Shown piece after piece: positions 35,563-44,096 of a stretch of 64,000 nucleotides of DNA. Below the pieces are notes generated by a model. That model was not told where the DNA came from. It made no database searches and was given only the letters and a program-made list of their open reading frames with translations. This DNA comes from Streptomyces katrae. Its GTDB lineage: Bacteria; Actinomycetota; Actinomycetes; Streptomycetales; Streptomycetaceae. The DNA lies in NCBI RefSeq assembly GCF_000717655.1, contig NZ_JNZY01000032.1, positions 17,597 through 81,596 of the forward strand, written 5' to 3'. Both the position numbers and the translations under genes were made by a program. Numbering within the stretch: the stretch's first letter is position 1; each line of letters opens with the position of its first letter.

Positions 35563-36413
35563 CGACCTGCTCGCCAAGGGCGTCTCCCCGAAGAAGGCGT
35601 TCAAGGCCGGCGCCCTCGGACGCCGCGTGATGGTCACCGGCGTCGACTTCGTGTTCCGGCCGCAGCCGACGATCTACCTGGCGCTGGGGGATGAGGAGAC
35701 CCGCAGGGTGATCGAGGCCGCGCACGAGCGGGCGATCGTACGGGTGCTGGAGTGGATCGAGGACGAGGTCGCGGTGATCCGGTACGGCAAGGACGGCATC
35801 TACCGGGTGAGGCCGCCCGGCGGTCTGGTCGCCGCGCGCTTCCGCCACTACGAGGCACGCTCCGGGATGCCGCTGCTCCATGACCATCTGCTGCTGTCGG
35901 TGAAGGGACAGCGCCTGGACGGGAAGTGGGGCTCGATCCACACCACGGCCCTGCACGAGGCCACCGTGTGCGCCTCCGCGCTCTACAACGAGCTCGTTGC
36001 TGCAGAGGTCTGCGAGGCGCTCGGGCTGGCGACCGAGCCGCGCATCGTCACCCCGGGGCGCCGGCCTGTGATGGAGATTGCCGGGGTGCCGCACGAGCTG
36101 ATCCGCCGGACCTCCCGGCGCAGCGACCAGATCGCCGCCTGCCTGGAAGAGCTGGAGCACGAGTACGTCACCGCCGTCGACGACGACGGCGAGCTGAAGT
36201 TCCTGCCCGTGGTCTCCGAGCGGGCCCGCGCCAAGCTGAACGCCATGGCCGCCCGCAAGACCCGCCCGCCCAAGCAGAAGACCCTGCCGCTCGCGCAGTT
36301 GCGCGCTTGGTGGAAGGCGATCGCGATCCTCACCTCCGGGGTGGCCGCCGACGTCCCGCGCGTCCCCGGTATCGCAGACGAGGCACACCGCCCCGTCGAC
36401 TGCGCCGGGCGCC
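35563..36413 (+). pseudogene. Internal fragment of a MobF (TrwC-type) conjugative relaxase
   Basis: The frame reads ADLLAKGVSPKKAFKAGALG, VTGVDFVFRPQPTIYLALGD, HERAIVRVLEWIEDEVAVIR and then LVAARFRHYEARSGMPLLHD HLLL, which corresponds to the relaxase histidine cluster region of the TrwC domain. It continues GQRLDGKWGSIHTTALHEAT and, after the domain, a helical region to RTSRRSDQIAACLEELEHEY and KQKTLPLAQLRAWWKAI. The N-terminus with the catalytic Tyr residues and the C-terminal helicase part are lacking, and there is no own start. The fragment begins exactly where IS110 similarity ends. It shows that a conjugative plasmid or integrative element once contributed DNA here. Its 3' limit is approximate, since no own stop codon is seen before the SARP gene. 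Confidence 0.65.
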
Positions 36414-37232
36414 TCAGGAGGCGGTCTGGGCGGCGAGGGGCTTGTCGGGGGTGGTGGTCGGGGTGGGTCTGCGGAGGGACTGGTCGGAGTTGAGGACCGC
36501 CCGGTAGAGGGCGTGGATGTGGGGAGAGGGTTCGAGGCCGAAGCGGCCCGAGAGCTCGTTGCGCAGGTCGCGGTAGATCTCCAGGGCTTCCACGCGGCGC
36601 CCGGCGCGGTAGAGGGCCAGCATGAGGTGGGCGTGCATCTGCTCGTGGGTGGGGTCTCCGGCCGCGTGGGTGAACAGTTCGCCCAGGAGTTCGTAGTGCC
36701 GTCCCAGTCGGAGTTCGGCGTTGATGCAGCGGTCGAGTACGGCCCGGCGGCGCTCTTCCAGTTCCCTCGCGCGGATGGTCAGCAGCGGTCCGGTCGCCAG
36801 GTCGGCGAGGGCCGGGCCGCGCCACAGGGCGAGGGCCTGGCGGAACCGGGTTGCGGCCGCGGCGTCGTCGCCGGCTGCGACCGCGCGGTGGCCGCGCTCG
36901 GCCAGGCGCTCGAACTCGTCGGAGTCGACCTGGGTGAGTTCCGGGTTGAGCTGGTAGCCGCCGGGCCGTGTGACGATCACGACTCTTGGGTCGGTGGCGG
37001 GCGCGCCTGTCGTGGCGAGTGCGCGAAGTTTGCCTATGTAGGTGTGGATGGCTGCGCTCGCGCTGCGCGGAGCCTGCCCGGCCCAGAGTTCCTCGGTACA
37101 TTCCGTGAGCGACACCAGGCGGCCGCGGTGGAGGGCCAGCAGGGCGAGCAGTTTGGCCTGTTTCGTTGCCGTCGGGGTGACATCGACTCCCTTGATATGC
37201 ACAAGTAACGAACCCAGCACCGAGATATCCAT
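36414..37232 (-). CDS. SARP-family pathway-specific activator
   Basis: A 272-residue Streptomyces antibiotic regulatory protein. Residues 1-90 are the OmpR-like winged helix (MDISVLGSLLVHIKGVDVTP, TATKQAKLLALLALHRGRLV, APRSASAAIHTYIGKLRAL). Residues 95-245 are the bacterial transcriptional activation domain with TPR-like helices (VDSDEFERLAERGHRAVAAG, AAATRFRQALALWRGPALAD, LMLALYRAGRRVEALEIYRD, LSGRFGLEPSPHIHALYRAV). It is short, without an ATPase half, like ActII-ORF4 or RedD. The start is the ATG at 37232 with a G-run just upstream. It is divergent from the biosynthetic operon starting at 37548 and is the obvious activator of it. The operator-like site at 37248-37263 next to its start suggests control by the TetR at 47761. 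Confidence 0.9.
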   Translation of the reverse strand: MDISVLGSLLVHIKGVDVTPTATKQAKLLALLALHRGRLVSLTECTEELWAGQAPRSASAAIHTYIGKLRALATTGAPATDPRVVIVTRPGGYQLNPELTQVDSDEFERLAERGHRAVAAGDDAAAATRFRQALALWRGPALADLATGPLLTIRARELEERRRAVLDRCINAELRLGRHYELLGELFTHAAGDPTHEQMHAHLMLALYRAGRRVEALEIYRDLRNELSGRFGLEPSPHIHALYRAVLNSDQSLRRPTPTTTPDKPLAAQTAS

Positions 37233-37547
37233 CAACCCCCCCGAAGTTAGTGGTTAGCCACTAGTCACATAGCCTAGAAACTTCTGAACTGAGTTGTCAA
37301 TGCACATTCATGTGACGTGGGCGGCATCGGCGCAGGTGGAAGGCTCTTTCGCGTACCGCCGGGCCGGTGCTGCGAAGCGGAACTAAAGCCTCACGCAAGC
37401 CCGCCTCCACCACGCCGCGAGTGTCCCTCCAGCTGGTCTCCACTGCTCCGGAACTCCCCCTTCATCCAGCTCCTCATCGGCGCGTTCCTGTCTCTACGGT
37501 CTCGTCAACTGCACCGACCACATCGGCGATGACGAGGAGTGAGGCCC
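37233..37547. other. Divergent promoter region of the SARP and the first biosynthetic operon
   Basis: Contains the operator-like palindrome at 37248-37263 and a relatively A/T-rich stretch to about 37,310. No gene was seen. Confidence 0.5.
37248..37263. promoter_or_regulatory. Palindromic operator candidate before the SARP gene
   Basis: TAGTGGTTAGCCACTA: a 6-bp inverted repeat around TTAG, 16-31 bases upstream of the SARP start. It matches 13 of 16 positions of the site at 47685-47700. Confidence 0.6.
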
Positions 37548-38414
37548 GTGCCGGCACAACGAGGCTCACCGTCCGGGGCCTCCTGGAAGCAGTACGCGGA
37601 CCGTGAGTTCGACGGTGAGACGCTGCGCATCTGGGAGCGCCCCACCGACGACCCGCACGCACCGCGCATCGCTCTGGTGCACGGGTTCGAGGAGAGCCGG
37701 CAGAGCTGGGAGCCGCTCACCGCACACCTGTCCCCGGATCTGCGCCTGTACGCCCTGGACCTTCCCTGGCGCAACGGATCGCAGCACCGGTGGGCGAGCG
37801 GCGGGACCTCCCCGGCCTGGCTGGAACGCGCCCTGTCGCTCCTGCCCGGACGGCCGGACCTGATCGTGGCGCACTCCTACGGGGCGACCACCCTGCTCGA
37901 CCTGCTGACCCGGCGGGTCGAAGCCGCCCGGGTCCCGTCCGTGCTGGTCGCGCCGGTCTTCCGGCCGGACGACCGCCCGATGGACCCCGGCTTCTTCGAC
38001 GAGGCGGTCCAGCGCTTCCGCGGGGTGCTCGCCGACGGGCTCCGCGCCCAGATGGGGCCGCGTGCGCAGACCGTTCCCGTGGACATCCTCGCCTCCATGG
38101 CGGACAAGGTCCGCGAACGGGTGGAGCCGCACGGCTTCCTCCAGTTCTACGCGACCCTCGCGCGCTGCCCTGACCTGCGGCTTGAGGACGTCGACGTACC
38201 CGTACTGATGATCAGCGGAACTCGCGATCCGTCCGCTCCCCCGCAGGCCGTCGACGCGCTCCGCTCGCGCATCCCGCACTTCTCCCTCCATCAGGACCCC
38301 GGCTTCAGTCACTTCTGTCAGTTGCAGCAGCCGGGCCCGGTGGCAGAGGCGATCACCGCCCAGCTCACCCGGCTGGGTCTGCGCCCCATCGAAGAGGAAG
38401 CGAACCACGCATGA
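37548..38414 (+). CDS. Alpha/beta hydrolase of the biosynthetic cluster
   Basis: A 288-residue hydrolase. RIALVHGFEESRQSWEPLTA is the oxyanion region, DLIVAHSYGATTLLDLL holds the nucleophile Ser, VPVLMISGTRDPSAPPQAVD contains the acid position, and HQDPGFSHFCQL carries the His. The GTG at 37548 has GAGGAG eight bases upstream; an in-frame GTG at 37539 overlaps this site and is less likely. It ends in an ATGA overlap with the flavoprotein gene. In PKS clusters such enzymes release the chain or hydrolyse and cyclise it. The exact reaction cannot be read from the sequence. Confidence 0.85.
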   Translation: MPAQRGSPSGASWKQYADREFDGETLRIWERPTDDPHAPRIALVHGFEESRQSWEPLTAHLSPDLRLYALDLPWRNGSQHRWASGGTSPAWLERALSLLPGRPDLIVAHSYGATTLLDLLTRRVEAARVPSVLVAPVFRPDDRPMDPGFFDEAVQRFRGVLADGLRAQMGPRAQTVPVDILASMADKVRERVEPHGFLQFYATLARCPDLRLEDVDVPVLMISGTRDPSAPPQAVDALRSRIPHFSLHQDPGFSHFCQLQQPGPVAEAITAQLTRLGLRPIEEEANHA

Positions 38415-39679
38415 CCGCACCCGAAGACCGCCTGTATGACGTCGTCATCAGCGGGGCGAGCATCGCGGGCTGCGCCGCCGCCGTACTGCTCGCCCGGCGT
38501 GGCGTGCGGGTCGCCCTGCTGGAACGCCGGTCCGACCCGGCCGCGTACAAGGTGCTGTGCACGCACTACCTCCAGCCCTGTGCCTACCCGGTCCTCGACC
38601 GGCTCGGGCTGGTCCCGGCGCTGGAGAAGGCCGGAGCCGTCCACAACGAGGCGCGCTGGTACACCCGGTGGGGGTGGATCGAGCCGAAGGCGGCGCCCGG
38701 CGAGCCCAGGCTGCCGTACGCCTACAACGTCCGCCGCAGCACGCTCGACCCGCTGATCCGCGCCCACGCGGCGGACACCCCGGGTGTCGACCTGCTGCTC
38801 GGCCACAACGTCACCGGTCTGCTCCGCGAAGGCGGGCGGGTGGCGGGCGTGAAGGTCAACGGGCCGGACGGCGAGCGGGAGATCCGGGCGCGCCTGGTCA
38901 TCGGCGCCGACGGCAAGGACTCGGCCGTCGCCAAGCTCGCCGAGCTGCCCACGCGTACCCATGAGAACCAGCGCTTCAGCTACTTCGCCCACTTCCGCAA
39001 CCTGCCCCTGAAGGACGGCATCACCCACTCCTGGTTCCTGGAGCCGGACGTGGCGTACGCGATGCCGAACGACGACGGCGTCACGATCGTCGCCGTCATC
39101 CCCGACAAGAAGCGGCTGCCTGCCTTCCGTGAGGACCTGGAGGGCAGCTTCATGCAGTTCGTACGCGACCTGCCCGCAGCGCCCGACATCGACGCCGCCG
39201 AACGAATCACCAAGATCACCGGAACGGTCAACTATCCGCTGCAGTCGCGCAAGCCGGTCGGCCAGGGCGTCGCCCTCATCGGGGACGCGGCCGTCACCGG
39301 CGATCCCCTGTGGGGTGTCGGCTGCGGCTGGGCGCTGGAGTCCGCCCAGTGGCTGGCCGATGCCGTGGGGCCGGCCGCGACCGGCCGGGGCGATCTCGAC
39401 GGTGCGCTCCTCGCCTACGCCAAGCGTCACCGGCGCAAGCTCGGCGGCCATCAGCACCTGGCCGCCGACTACGCCACCGCCCGGCCGTTCAACCCCTTCG
39501 AGCGGCTGATGTTCTCGGCGGCGGCCCGCGATGACGCGATGGCCCGCCACATGCACATGTTCGCGTCGCGGCTCATCGGGCCGCTGCGCTTCCTCAATCC
39601 GATCGCGCTGGCGAAGGCATCCGCGGTCAACCTGCGTTACCGCGGGGCTCCCGCGCACCTGTCGCACCGCGCTTCGTGA
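38411..39679 (+). CDS. FAD-dependent oxidoreductase/monooxygenase
   Basis: A 422-residue flavoprotein of the geranylgeranyl-reductase/PHBH-like class. It has the dinucleotide motif DVVISGASIAGCAAAVLLAR near residue 10, a VRRSTLDPLIRAHAADTPGV stretch, RARLVIGADGKDSAVAKLA (the GADG motif), and VALIGDAAVTGDPLWGVGCG, the second FAD motif. The Gly-Trp residues near the end of this motif lie in the region that binds the isoalloxazine ring. The start overlaps the hydrolase stop, and the gap to the ACP gene is 65 bases. It probably oxidises or epoxidises the polyketide or an ACP-bound intermediate. Without an experiment, reductase, hydroxylase and halogenase-like activities cannot be told apart; the halogenase Lys signature was not recognised. 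Confidence 0.85.
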   Translation: MTAPEDRLYDVVISGASIAGCAAAVLLARRGVRVALLERRSDPAAYKVLCTHYLQPCAYPVLDRLGLVPALEKAGAVHNEARWYTRWGWIEPKAAPGEPRLPYAYNVRRSTLDPLIRAHAADTPGVDLLLGHNVTGLLREGGRVAGVKVNGPDGEREIRARLVIGADGKDSAVAKLAELPTRTHENQRFSYFAHFRNLPLKDGITHSWFLEPDVAYAMPNDDGVTIVAVIPDKKRLPAFREDLEGSFMQFVRDLPAAPDIDAAERITKITGTVNYPLQSRKPVGQGVALIGDAAVTGDPLWGVGCGWALESAQWLADAVGPAATGRGDLDGALLAYAKRHRRKLGGHQHLAADYATARPFNPFERLMFSAAARDDAMARHMHMFASRLIGPLRFLNPIALAKASAVNLRYRGAPAHLSHRAS

Positions 39680-39744
39680 GCCGGTTCCCGCCGCTCACAC
39701 CCACGTCGCGACGCACCTCCCGTCACTGAGAAAGGCATTTCACC

Positions 39745-40023
39745 ATGAGCACCGACACGACCTACGCCCTCTCCGCCGAGCAGGACACCATGCTGCGCGA
39801 GATCATCATCGAGGTCCTGGAGCTGGAGGCGGGCGAGCTCACCGACACCAGCGGCTTCATCGAGGACCACGACGCCGACTCGCTGCTGGCCATCGAGATC
39901 CTCGCCCGCATCGAGAAGGACCTCGGCGTGGTCATTCCGCAGGACGACCTGGTCGAGATGGGCAACCTCAACGGCGTCCGTGCCGTGGTGACCCGCAGTC
40001 TCGCGGGTGGCAGCAATGTCTGA
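39745..40023 (+). CDS. Acyl carrier protein
   Basis: A 92-residue ACP (MSTDTTYALSAEQDTMLREI). The phosphopantetheine site is DADSLLAIEI with Ser46. The surroundings (LELEAGELTDTSGFIEDHDA and EKDLGVVIPQDDLVEMGNLN) are typical of type II polyketide or fatty-acid ACPs. The first residues are longer than in FabC-type ACPs. It should be activated by the phosphopantetheinyl transferase at 43362-44096. It overlaps the ketosynthase start by eight bases, so it is made with the synthase pair. Confidence 0.9.
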   Translation: MSTDTTYALSAEQDTMLREIIIEVLELEAGELTDTSGFIEDHDADSLLAIEILARIEKDLGVVIPQDDLVEMGNLNGVRAVVTRSLAGGSNV

Positions 40024-41239
40024 GCCGGGCACCCGCAGGGTCGTGGTCACCGGGCTCGGCGCGGTCAGCAGCGCCGGCATCGGAGCCGCCGAGTTCACGG
40101 CGGCGATCCGGGCGGGAGCGCCCACGACCTCGGAGATCAGCAGCTTCGACACCACCGGGTTCCCGCACGTCCACGCGGGTGAGGTGAAGGACTTCGAGCC
40201 CCGCGAGTGGCTGCGCCGCATCGACCCCGGCCAGTGGGGCCGCAGCAGCCAGTTCGCGGCGTCCGCGGCGCGACTGGCAGTCGCCGACGCCGGGCTGGCG
40301 GAGGAGGACCTCGCGGCGGCCCGGGCGGGTTCGGTCATGGGGACGACGAGCGGTGAGTCCGCCGTGATCGAGGAACTCGTCGCCGAGTGGGCGGCCGACA
40401 GCCTCAAGTCGATGACTCCGGGGCGGGTGGCCGCGGCCCCCGCCGGGCGCATCGCCGCCGCGGTCAACCACGAGCTCGGCCTGACCGGGGAGGCGCTGAC
40501 GCTGGCCACCGCATGCTCGGCCAGCAACTACGCGCTCGGTTACGCCTACGACATGGTCGCGGGCGGCGACGCCGACTACATGCTGGCCGGCGGCGCGGAT
40601 TCGCTGAACCGCTGGGCTCATGCCGGATTCTTCCGGCTGGGCGCGCTCGCGGAGGAGGTGTGCCGCCCCTTCGACGTGGACCGCAGCGGCATCCTGACGG
40701 CCGAGGGCGGGGTCGCCCTGCTGCTGGAGCCGTACGAACGGGCCGTCGCCCGGGGCGCCCGGATGTACGCGGAAGTGCTCGGCTACAGCGTGAACTGCGA
40801 CGCCGAGCACATGGTGCACCCCGACCCGACCAGCATCGCCGCCTGCATCCGGGACGCGCACCGCAACGCGGGCGTCACCCCGGAGCAGATCGACTACATC
40901 TGCGCGCACGGCACCGGCACCCGCACCAACGACGCCACCGAGGTGGCCGCGGCCCGCGAGGTGTTCGGCGACCGCATACCGCCGATCAGCTCCATCAAGT
41001 CGATCATCGGTCACACCATGGGCGCGGCCAGCGGCTTCGGCGCGCTGATCTGCTGCCAGGCCCTGTACGAGGGCTTCTTGCCGCCCACCGCGAACGTCGA
41101 ACAGGTGGACCCGGCGCTCGGTGCGGGCGTGGACCCCGTACCGGGCAGTGCGCGGCCGGCCAGGCCGCAGGTCGTGGAGAACCACGGGTTCGCGTTCGGC
41201 GGCAACAACGCCATCACCATCCTCGGGAGAGTCTCATGA
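40016..41239 (+). CDS. Beta-ketoacyl synthase (KS-alpha/FabF type)
   Basis: A 407-residue condensing enzyme. The start at the ATG at 40016 (MSEPGTRRVVVTGLGAVSSA) is preferred over the GTG at 40007. The active-site Cys is in LTLATACSASNYALGY (Cys167), the first His in ICAHGTGTRTNDATE and the second in SIIGHTMGAASGFGAL, giving the full Cys-His-His set. The C-terminus GFAFGGNNAITIL is conserved in this family. It sits between the ACP and a KS-like partner, as in type II PKS minimal systems. It is nearer FabF-like enzymes than the aromatic KS-alpha by its sequence feel, so a reduced or polyene-type product is possible. Confidence 0.9.
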   Translation: MSEPGTRRVVVTGLGAVSSAGIGAAEFTAAIRAGAPTTSEISSFDTTGFPHVHAGEVKDFEPREWLRRIDPGQWGRSSQFAASAARLAVADAGLAEEDLAAARAGSVMGTTSGESAVIEELVAEWAADSLKSMTPGRVAAAPAGRIAAAVNHELGLTGEALTLATACSASNYALGYAYDMVAGGDADYMLAGGADSLNRWAHAGFFRLGALAEEVCRPFDVDRSGILTAEGGVALLLEPYERAVARGARMYAEVLGYSVNCDAEHMVHPDPTSIAACIRDAHRNAGVTPEQIDYICAHGTGTRTNDATEVAAAREVFGDRIPPISSIKSIIGHTMGAASGFGALICCQALYEGFLPPTANVEQVDPALGAGVDPVPGSARPARPQVVENHGFAFGGNNAITILGRVS

Positions 41240-42429
41240 GCAGCGCCACGGCCATGGTCGCCGCGGAGGAGGTCGCGTCGGGGCACGCCCTCGGCCGGAC
41301 GGCGGCGCTCGCCGTCACCGCGGTCGGCGTCGCGACGCCGGCCGGCCTCGACCCGGTGGAGCTCGCCCGCGCCGTGCTCGCCGGGCGTCAGGGCTCCGCG
41401 GACACGGAGGGCCTCGGTGACGAGGCGCTGCCGCCGCGGGGGGCCCGCGTGGTTCCGGAGCTGCAGAACGCGTTCGCAGAGCACATCGGCCGCAAGGGCA
41501 ACCGGCACCTGGACCGGACCACCCGGCTCGGGCTGCTCGCCTGCCAGTTCGCCCTGGAGGGGCACACCGGGCCGGTGGGTCCCCGTACCGGGGTGGTGCT
41601 CGGCACCAGCACGGGCAGCATCCGCAGCTCCAGCGAGTACTCGATGGAGACGCTCCGTCAGGATCGCCCGTACCTGGTGAACCCGAGTCTGTTCCCCAAC
41701 ACGGTCATGAACTGCGCGGCGGGCCAGATCGCGATCCGGCACGGCCTGAAGGGTGTGAACGCCACGCTCGCGGGCGGCCACCTCGCCGGGGTGCAGGCCT
41801 TGCGCTACGCCCGCAACGCCCTGCGGCAGGGGCATGCAGACCGTCTCCTGGTCGGCGGTGTCGAGGAGTACTGCGCGCAGAGCGCGTGGGGCTGGCACCG
41901 CTCGGGCGCGCTCGGCATCGACGCCCCGGTGGGCGAGGGAGCGGCGTTCCTGATGATCGAGCCAGCCGCGGCGGTGCACGCGGCGGGCCGCCGGGGTCTC
42001 GCCCGGATCCTGGCCTGTGAGACCGCTTTCGCCGGCGGGCGCGGGCTGGGCGACGCGCTGGCCGCCGTGATCGGCGCCGCGCTGGTCCGCAGCGGGAAGG
42101 ACCCGGCCGAGGTGCAGGCCGTGTCCCTCGGCTCCACGGGCCAGAGGGGTCTGGAGCTCGTCGAGCAGCGCGCCGTACGCGCGGCGCTGGGCGGGCGGCT
42201 TCCGCAGCGGGTCATCCGGGTCAAGGACACCGTCGGTGAGTGCTTCAGCTCGGGCGGCCCGCTCCAGATCGCGGCGCTGCTCGGTGCATGGCAGGACCAG
42301 GGTGCGGCCGCCGCGGGCGAGACCGCGGTGGTGACGGCGGTGTCCCAGGAGGGCCAGGTCGGGTGCGTGGTCCTCGACACCAATGAGCTCGGTACCGGTG
42401 AGCTCGGCGCCGGTGGGCTCGGCGACTGA
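41236..42429 (+). CDS. Ketosynthase-like chain-length-factor partner without catalytic Cys
   Basis: A 397-residue thiolase-fold protein whose ATG at 41236 overlaps the KS stop (ATGA). It aligns with KS enzymes over the whole length (AALAVTAVGVATPAGLDPVE, GPRTGVVLGTSTGSIRSSSE, CAAGQIAIRHGLKGVNATLA, AVGEGAAFLMIEP-like segment), but in the nucleophile position it reads NATLAGGHLAGVQALRYA, with no Cys. The HGTGT and GH motifs are also absent. This is how KS-beta/chain-length factors differ from KS-alpha. It should dimerise with the preceding KS and set chain length. The last 30 residues are Gly/Glu-rich and irregular. A hairpin terminator follows, so the operon of five genes ends here. Confidence 0.85.
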   Translation: MSSATAMVAAEEVASGHALGRTAALAVTAVGVATPAGLDPVELARAVLAGRQGSADTEGLGDEALPPRGARVVPELQNAFAEHIGRKGNRHLDRTTRLGLLACQFALEGHTGPVGPRTGVVLGTSTGSIRSSSEYSMETLRQDRPYLVNPSLFPNTVMNCAAGQIAIRHGLKGVNATLAGGHLAGVQALRYARNALRQGHADRLLVGGVEEYCAQSAWGWHRSGALGIDAPVGEGAAFLMIEPAAAVHAAGRRGLARILACETAFAGGRGLGDALAAVIGAALVRSGKDPAEVQAVSLGSTGQRGLELVEQRAVRAALGGRLPQRVIRVKDTVGECFSSGGPLQIAALLGAWQDQGAAAAGETAVVTAVSQEGQVGCVVLDTNELGTGELGAGGLGD

Positions 42430-42447
42430 CACCGGCGGAACGTGAAC

Positions 42448-42475
42448 GGCGGGGGCCGCGAAAGCGGCTCCCGCC
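42448..42475 (+). terminator. Terminator after the KS operon
   Basis: Stem GGCGGGGGCCGC / GCGGCTCCCGCC, 12 pairs including one G-U, with a GAAA loop, starting 19 bases past the stop of the KS-like gene. Confidence 0.7.
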
Positions 42476-42519
42476 GCATCGGTTGACGGCTTGCAGGCCG
42501 GAAGGGCGGAGAGGTACCC

Positions 42520-43224
42520 ATGATGTTGACGCAGTCGCGACCCGCGCCTGTCCTCCGTGAGCTCACGGACGTACCGGAGCAGGATCCGGGGCAGCTGGTC
42601 GCACGCTGTCTGGCCGGCTCCCAGGAGGCGTGGACGGCGCTCGTGGAGAGGTACGCACGGCTGGTCTGGACGGTTGCCCGGTCCCACCGGCTGAGCGACT
42701 CCGACTGCGAGGAGGTCTTCCAGCTGACCTGGCTGCGCGTGCACCAGAACCTGGCCCGCATGCACACCCCGGAGCGGTTCCCCGCCTGGCTGACGACGTG
42801 CGCGCGGCGCGAGAGCCTGCGCCAGTACGAACGCACGGTGCGCTACGTGCCCGTCGAGGACATGACCACCCTGGACCGGGACCGGGACCGGGACCGGGAC
42901 CGGCGCACGGAGTCCGGTCCTGAGGAGGCGCTGCTCGAGCGGGAGAGCCGCGCCGAGATCCGTGCCGCGCTGGCCCGATTGTCCGAGCGGGACCAGGCGC
43001 TGCTCGCGCTGGTCAGCGCCGATCCGGCGCCCAGCTACGACGAGGTGAGCCTGCGCCTCGGCATAGCCCGCGGTTCGGTGGGGCCGCTGCGCGGTCGGGC
43101 GCTGCGCCGGCTGGCCGGGCAACTGGACCGGGAGCGGGAGCGTCAGGCGGAATCCGCTTCGGCCCGGGGGACGCATGCCGGGTGGACCGAGCCGCCCGAG
43201 GGCGCGGGCCAGGCACTGATCTGA
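42520..43224 (+). CDS. ECF-like sigma-70 factor
   Basis: A 234-residue sigma factor. Region 2 is LVARCLAGSQEAWTALVERY, RLSDSDCEEVFQLTWLRVHQ and TPERFPAWLTTCARRESLRQ. A linker with repeated Asp-Arg (LDRDRDRDRDRR) follows. Region 4 is LARLSERDQALLALVSADPA, PSYDEVSLRLGIARGSVGPL and RGRALRRLAGQLD. There is a GGAGAGG before the ATG at 42520. No adjacent anti-sigma gene was recognised, though the 65-residue convergent gene is a candidate partner only by position. Such factors often sit at the edge of secondary-metabolite clusters. The linker repeat is built from GGACCG hexamers. Confidence 0.85.
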   Translation: MMLTQSRPAPVLRELTDVPEQDPGQLVARCLAGSQEAWTALVERYARLVWTVARSHRLSDSDCEEVFQLTWLRVHQNLARMHTPERFPAWLTTCARRESLRQYERTVRYVPVEDMTTLDRDRDRDRDRRTESGPEEALLERESRAEIRAALARLSERDQALLALVSADPAPSYDEVSLRLGIARGSVGPLRGRALRRLAGQLDRERERQAESASARGTHAGWTEPPEGAGQALI

Positions 43225-43340
43225 CGTACCAGTGCGGCGGAGGGAGTGCCCACCGCCGCCCGCAGCCGGGCGAGCAGGGCCTCGGCGTCCGCGTCCGTCT
43301 CCGACGGCCGTGTCGGCGTCGGGGTGCTGTCATCCGGCAT
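43143..43340 (-). CDS. Small hypothetical protein, 65 aa, overlapping the sigma gene on the opposite strand
   Basis: The ATG at 43340 has GAGGAG seven bases upstream, which supports real translation. The product (MPDDSTPTPTRPSETDADAE, then ALLARLRAAVGTPSAALVRQ, then ISAWPAPSG) is acidic at first and then has one amphipathic helix. Its 3' end overlaps the 3' end of the sigma gene by 82 bases, tail to tail. It follows the phosphopantetheinyl transferase gene by 21 bases, so it may be the last gene of that operon. No family was recognised. Confidence 0.5.
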   Translation of the reverse strand: MPDDSTPTPTRPSETDADAEALLARLRAAVGTPSAALVRQISAWPAPSGGSVHPACVPRAEADSA

Positions 43341-43361
43341 ACCGGTGCTCCTCGCTCTGTC

Positions 43362-44096
43362 TCATACCGCCGTGTCGAGTATCCGTCCCGGCGGTATCCG
43401 TCTGTGGCGGATGTGACGCGTGCCGACGGGGGCGGCGGCACTGGCCGTGTACCCGTCGGGGACTTCGAGATCGATGATCTGCGGCCCGCCCGGCACCTGG
43501 ACGGGCGCGGGCCCCATTCCGTGCGCCAGCCCCGTTCCGGCGGCCTTGAGCCATGCCTCCCGGCGCACCCAGGTACGCAGGAACGCCGCGGGCCGCTCGC
43601 CCTCGGGCGCGGCTTCGATGGCGCGGAGCTCGTGGGGGGCGAGCCACCGGGACACGGTGTGCCGCGTGCGGTCCAGGACGGGACCGGATTCCACGTCCAC
43701 GCCGACGGCGCCGCCCGTCGTGAAGGCGTAGAGCACGCCGTCGCCGGAGTGGGACATGGAGAATTCGAGGCCCTGGTCGTTGCTGACGTACGGGCGGCCG
43801 TGGGGTCCTGCGCAGACGGGGCACGCCGCGCGGGCCGGTGTCGGCTCCCCGCGTGAGGCGGGGAGGTAGCCGGCGAGCAGCAGGCGCAGACCGGCGTGTG
43901 CGAAGGCCCGGCGGTGGCGGTGCAGGGACCGGCCCGGCCGGGTGGCCCGCTGCCACTGCCGCTGTCCGTCGCCGTCGCCGTTGCCGTCTTCGTCGCTCGG
44001 GTGCAGACCGGGCCGTGGGGTCGCGCCCGGCGGCGGCACGGAGAGCCACCACGTGTGCAGTTCGCCCGTGCCGGGCGCCGGGTGCGCGGAGGTCAC
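43362..44096 (-). CDS. 4'-phosphopantetheinyl transferase, Sfp type
   Basis: A 244-residue PPTase. The GTG at 44096 overlaps the ketoreductase stop by four bases. The signature is GGAVGVDVESGPVLDRTR (GVDVE, magnesium-binding acids) and LRTWVRREAWLKAAGTGL (the WxxKEA-like motif, here WVRREAWLK). The two motifs together with SMSHSGDGVLYAF define the Sfp fold. The first 70 residues are longer and richer in charged and Gly-Asp repeats (PSDEDGNGDGDGQRQWQRAT) than usual. It should convert the cluster's apo-ACP at 39745 to holo-ACP. It is in one operon with the ketoreductase and the SnoaL-like gene. Confidence 0.9.
   Translation of the reverse strand: MTSAHPAPGTGELHTWWLSVPPPGATPRPGLHPSDEDGNGDGDGQRQWQRATRPGRSLHRHRRAFAHAGLRLLLAGYLPASRGEPTPARAACPVCAGPHGRPYVSNDQGLEFSMSHSGDGVLYAFTTGGAVGVDVESGPVLDRTRHTVSRWLAPHELRAIEAAPEGERPAAFLRTWVRREAWLKAAGTGLAHGMGPAPVQVPGGPQIIDLEVPDGYTASAAAPVGTRHIRHRRIPPGRILDTAV

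Noticed and set aside
38411..39679. Flavin-dependent halogenase
   Set aside because: The FAD motifs are shared with many monooxygenases and reductases; halogenase-specific signatures were not recognised.
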